IMG/VR virus record: IMGVR_UViG_3300035185_000015
Location: 1-27,921 of that record
DNA length: 27,921 nt
Origin: a virus
Strand: one strand, 5' to 3'
The first letter of the stretch is position 1, and the number at the start of each line of letters is the position of its first letter. Shown in pieces: positions 27,797-27,921 of this stretch. The position numbers and the translations under genes are program-made. The notes under the pieces were generated by a model. That model worked only from the letters and a program-made list of their open reading frames with translations, made no database searches and had not been told where the DNA came from.

Positions 27797-27921
27797 CTAC
27801 TGCTGAGCAAAAACGAGGAAGCTGACATGAGTACCCGAAGCACCCAAGTTGACGATGGTGCCCGTGTCATCTCTTGCCGTAAGCGTGAAACCGCCCAGGG
27901 CCAACGTAGTCGGCTGAACAA
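27797..27921 (-). CDS. C-terminus of a virion-type protein, cut off by the window edge
   Basis: The final 40 residues of a frame coming from beyond the right edge, ending with TAG at 27799-27797. They read VQPTTLALGGFTLTARDDTG-TIVNLGASGTHVSFLVFAQQ, a beta-rich, low-charge sequence in keeping with a structural protein. The stop lies 15 bases ahead of the next gene's ATG. Nothing more can be said of function. Confidence 0.6.
   Translation of the reverse strand, partial: VQPTTLALGGFTLTARDDTGTIVNLGASGTHVSFLVFAQQ

Noticed and set aside
1-27921. tRNA genes, CRISPR arrays, insertion sequences, integrase or attachment sites
   Set aside because: None was seen on reading both strands; the 2573-2675 fold lacks tRNA features (no T-loop sequence or CCA end), and the repeats found are in-frame protein repeats.

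Overview
The window looks like part of a large tailed bacteriophage with a contractile tail (myovirus-like). The evidence is a chain of tail and baseplate genes in morphogenetic order: a tape measure protein, a tail-assembly chaperone with a −1 frameshift, a LysM tail protein, a gp27/gpD-like hub, a gp5/VgrG-like spike, a gp25-like wedge protein and a Baseplate_J wedge protein. Almost every gene is on the minus strand, packed with 1-8 bp start/stop overlaps (ATGA, TGATG, TAATG, GTGA), as in one or a few long polycistronic units read from right to left. A lipoprotein plus membrane protein pair that resembles a two-component spanin suggests a Gram-negative host. No integrase, attachment site, tRNA, CRISPR array or insertion sequence was seen.

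Layout in the direction of transcription (right to left). (1) 27921-24929: small virion-type proteins of unknown role, the 26334-25981 gene having its own promoter, a strong ribosome binding site and a hairpin just downstream. A plus-strand gene for a degenerate HNH protein (26433-26732) interrupts them and ends at a perfect 20-bp palindrome. (2) 24905-22665: a probable tail-tube-associated protein, a lone plus-strand gene (23771-24160), a degenerate HNH/ribbon-helix-helix protein and an unknown protein. (3) 22661-13582: the tail and baseplate core, comprising the gp26-like chaperone with slippery site T TTT TTC, the 1368-residue tape measure protein, LysM protein, hub, spike, an unknown hydrophobic protein, an extraordinary (Leu-Pro-X)n protein and gp25. 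(4) 13570-7595: Baseplate_J protein with a large helical insertion, a 527-residue structural protein and several small or proline-rich proteins. (5) 7595-2739: accessory proteins, including a zeta-toxin-like kinase, a J-domain protein and a GroES/Cpn10-like co-chaperonin in adjacent overlapping genes.

(6) At 2573-2675 a 103-base structured element (14-bp closing stem with internal hairpins) separates the late unit from a new promoter at 2557-2529. That promoter should drive a small operon: a DUF3850/ASCH protein, an inner-membrane protein plus a 57-residue lipoprotein (candidate spanins), an XRE-type DNA-binding protein and a 181-residue unknown. A second promoter, with a perfect TTGACA and an internal dyad, lies at 536-508 before two further small genes, the last running off the left edge.

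The strongest unusual features are the (Leu-Pro-X)n protein in the baseplate cluster, the phage-encoded J-domain/Cpn10 pair, the structured intergenic element, two HNH-type proteins that both lack their expected catalytic histidine, and the tail chaperone frameshift fusion. All functional names rest on reading motifs and gene order by eye; no database search was possible.
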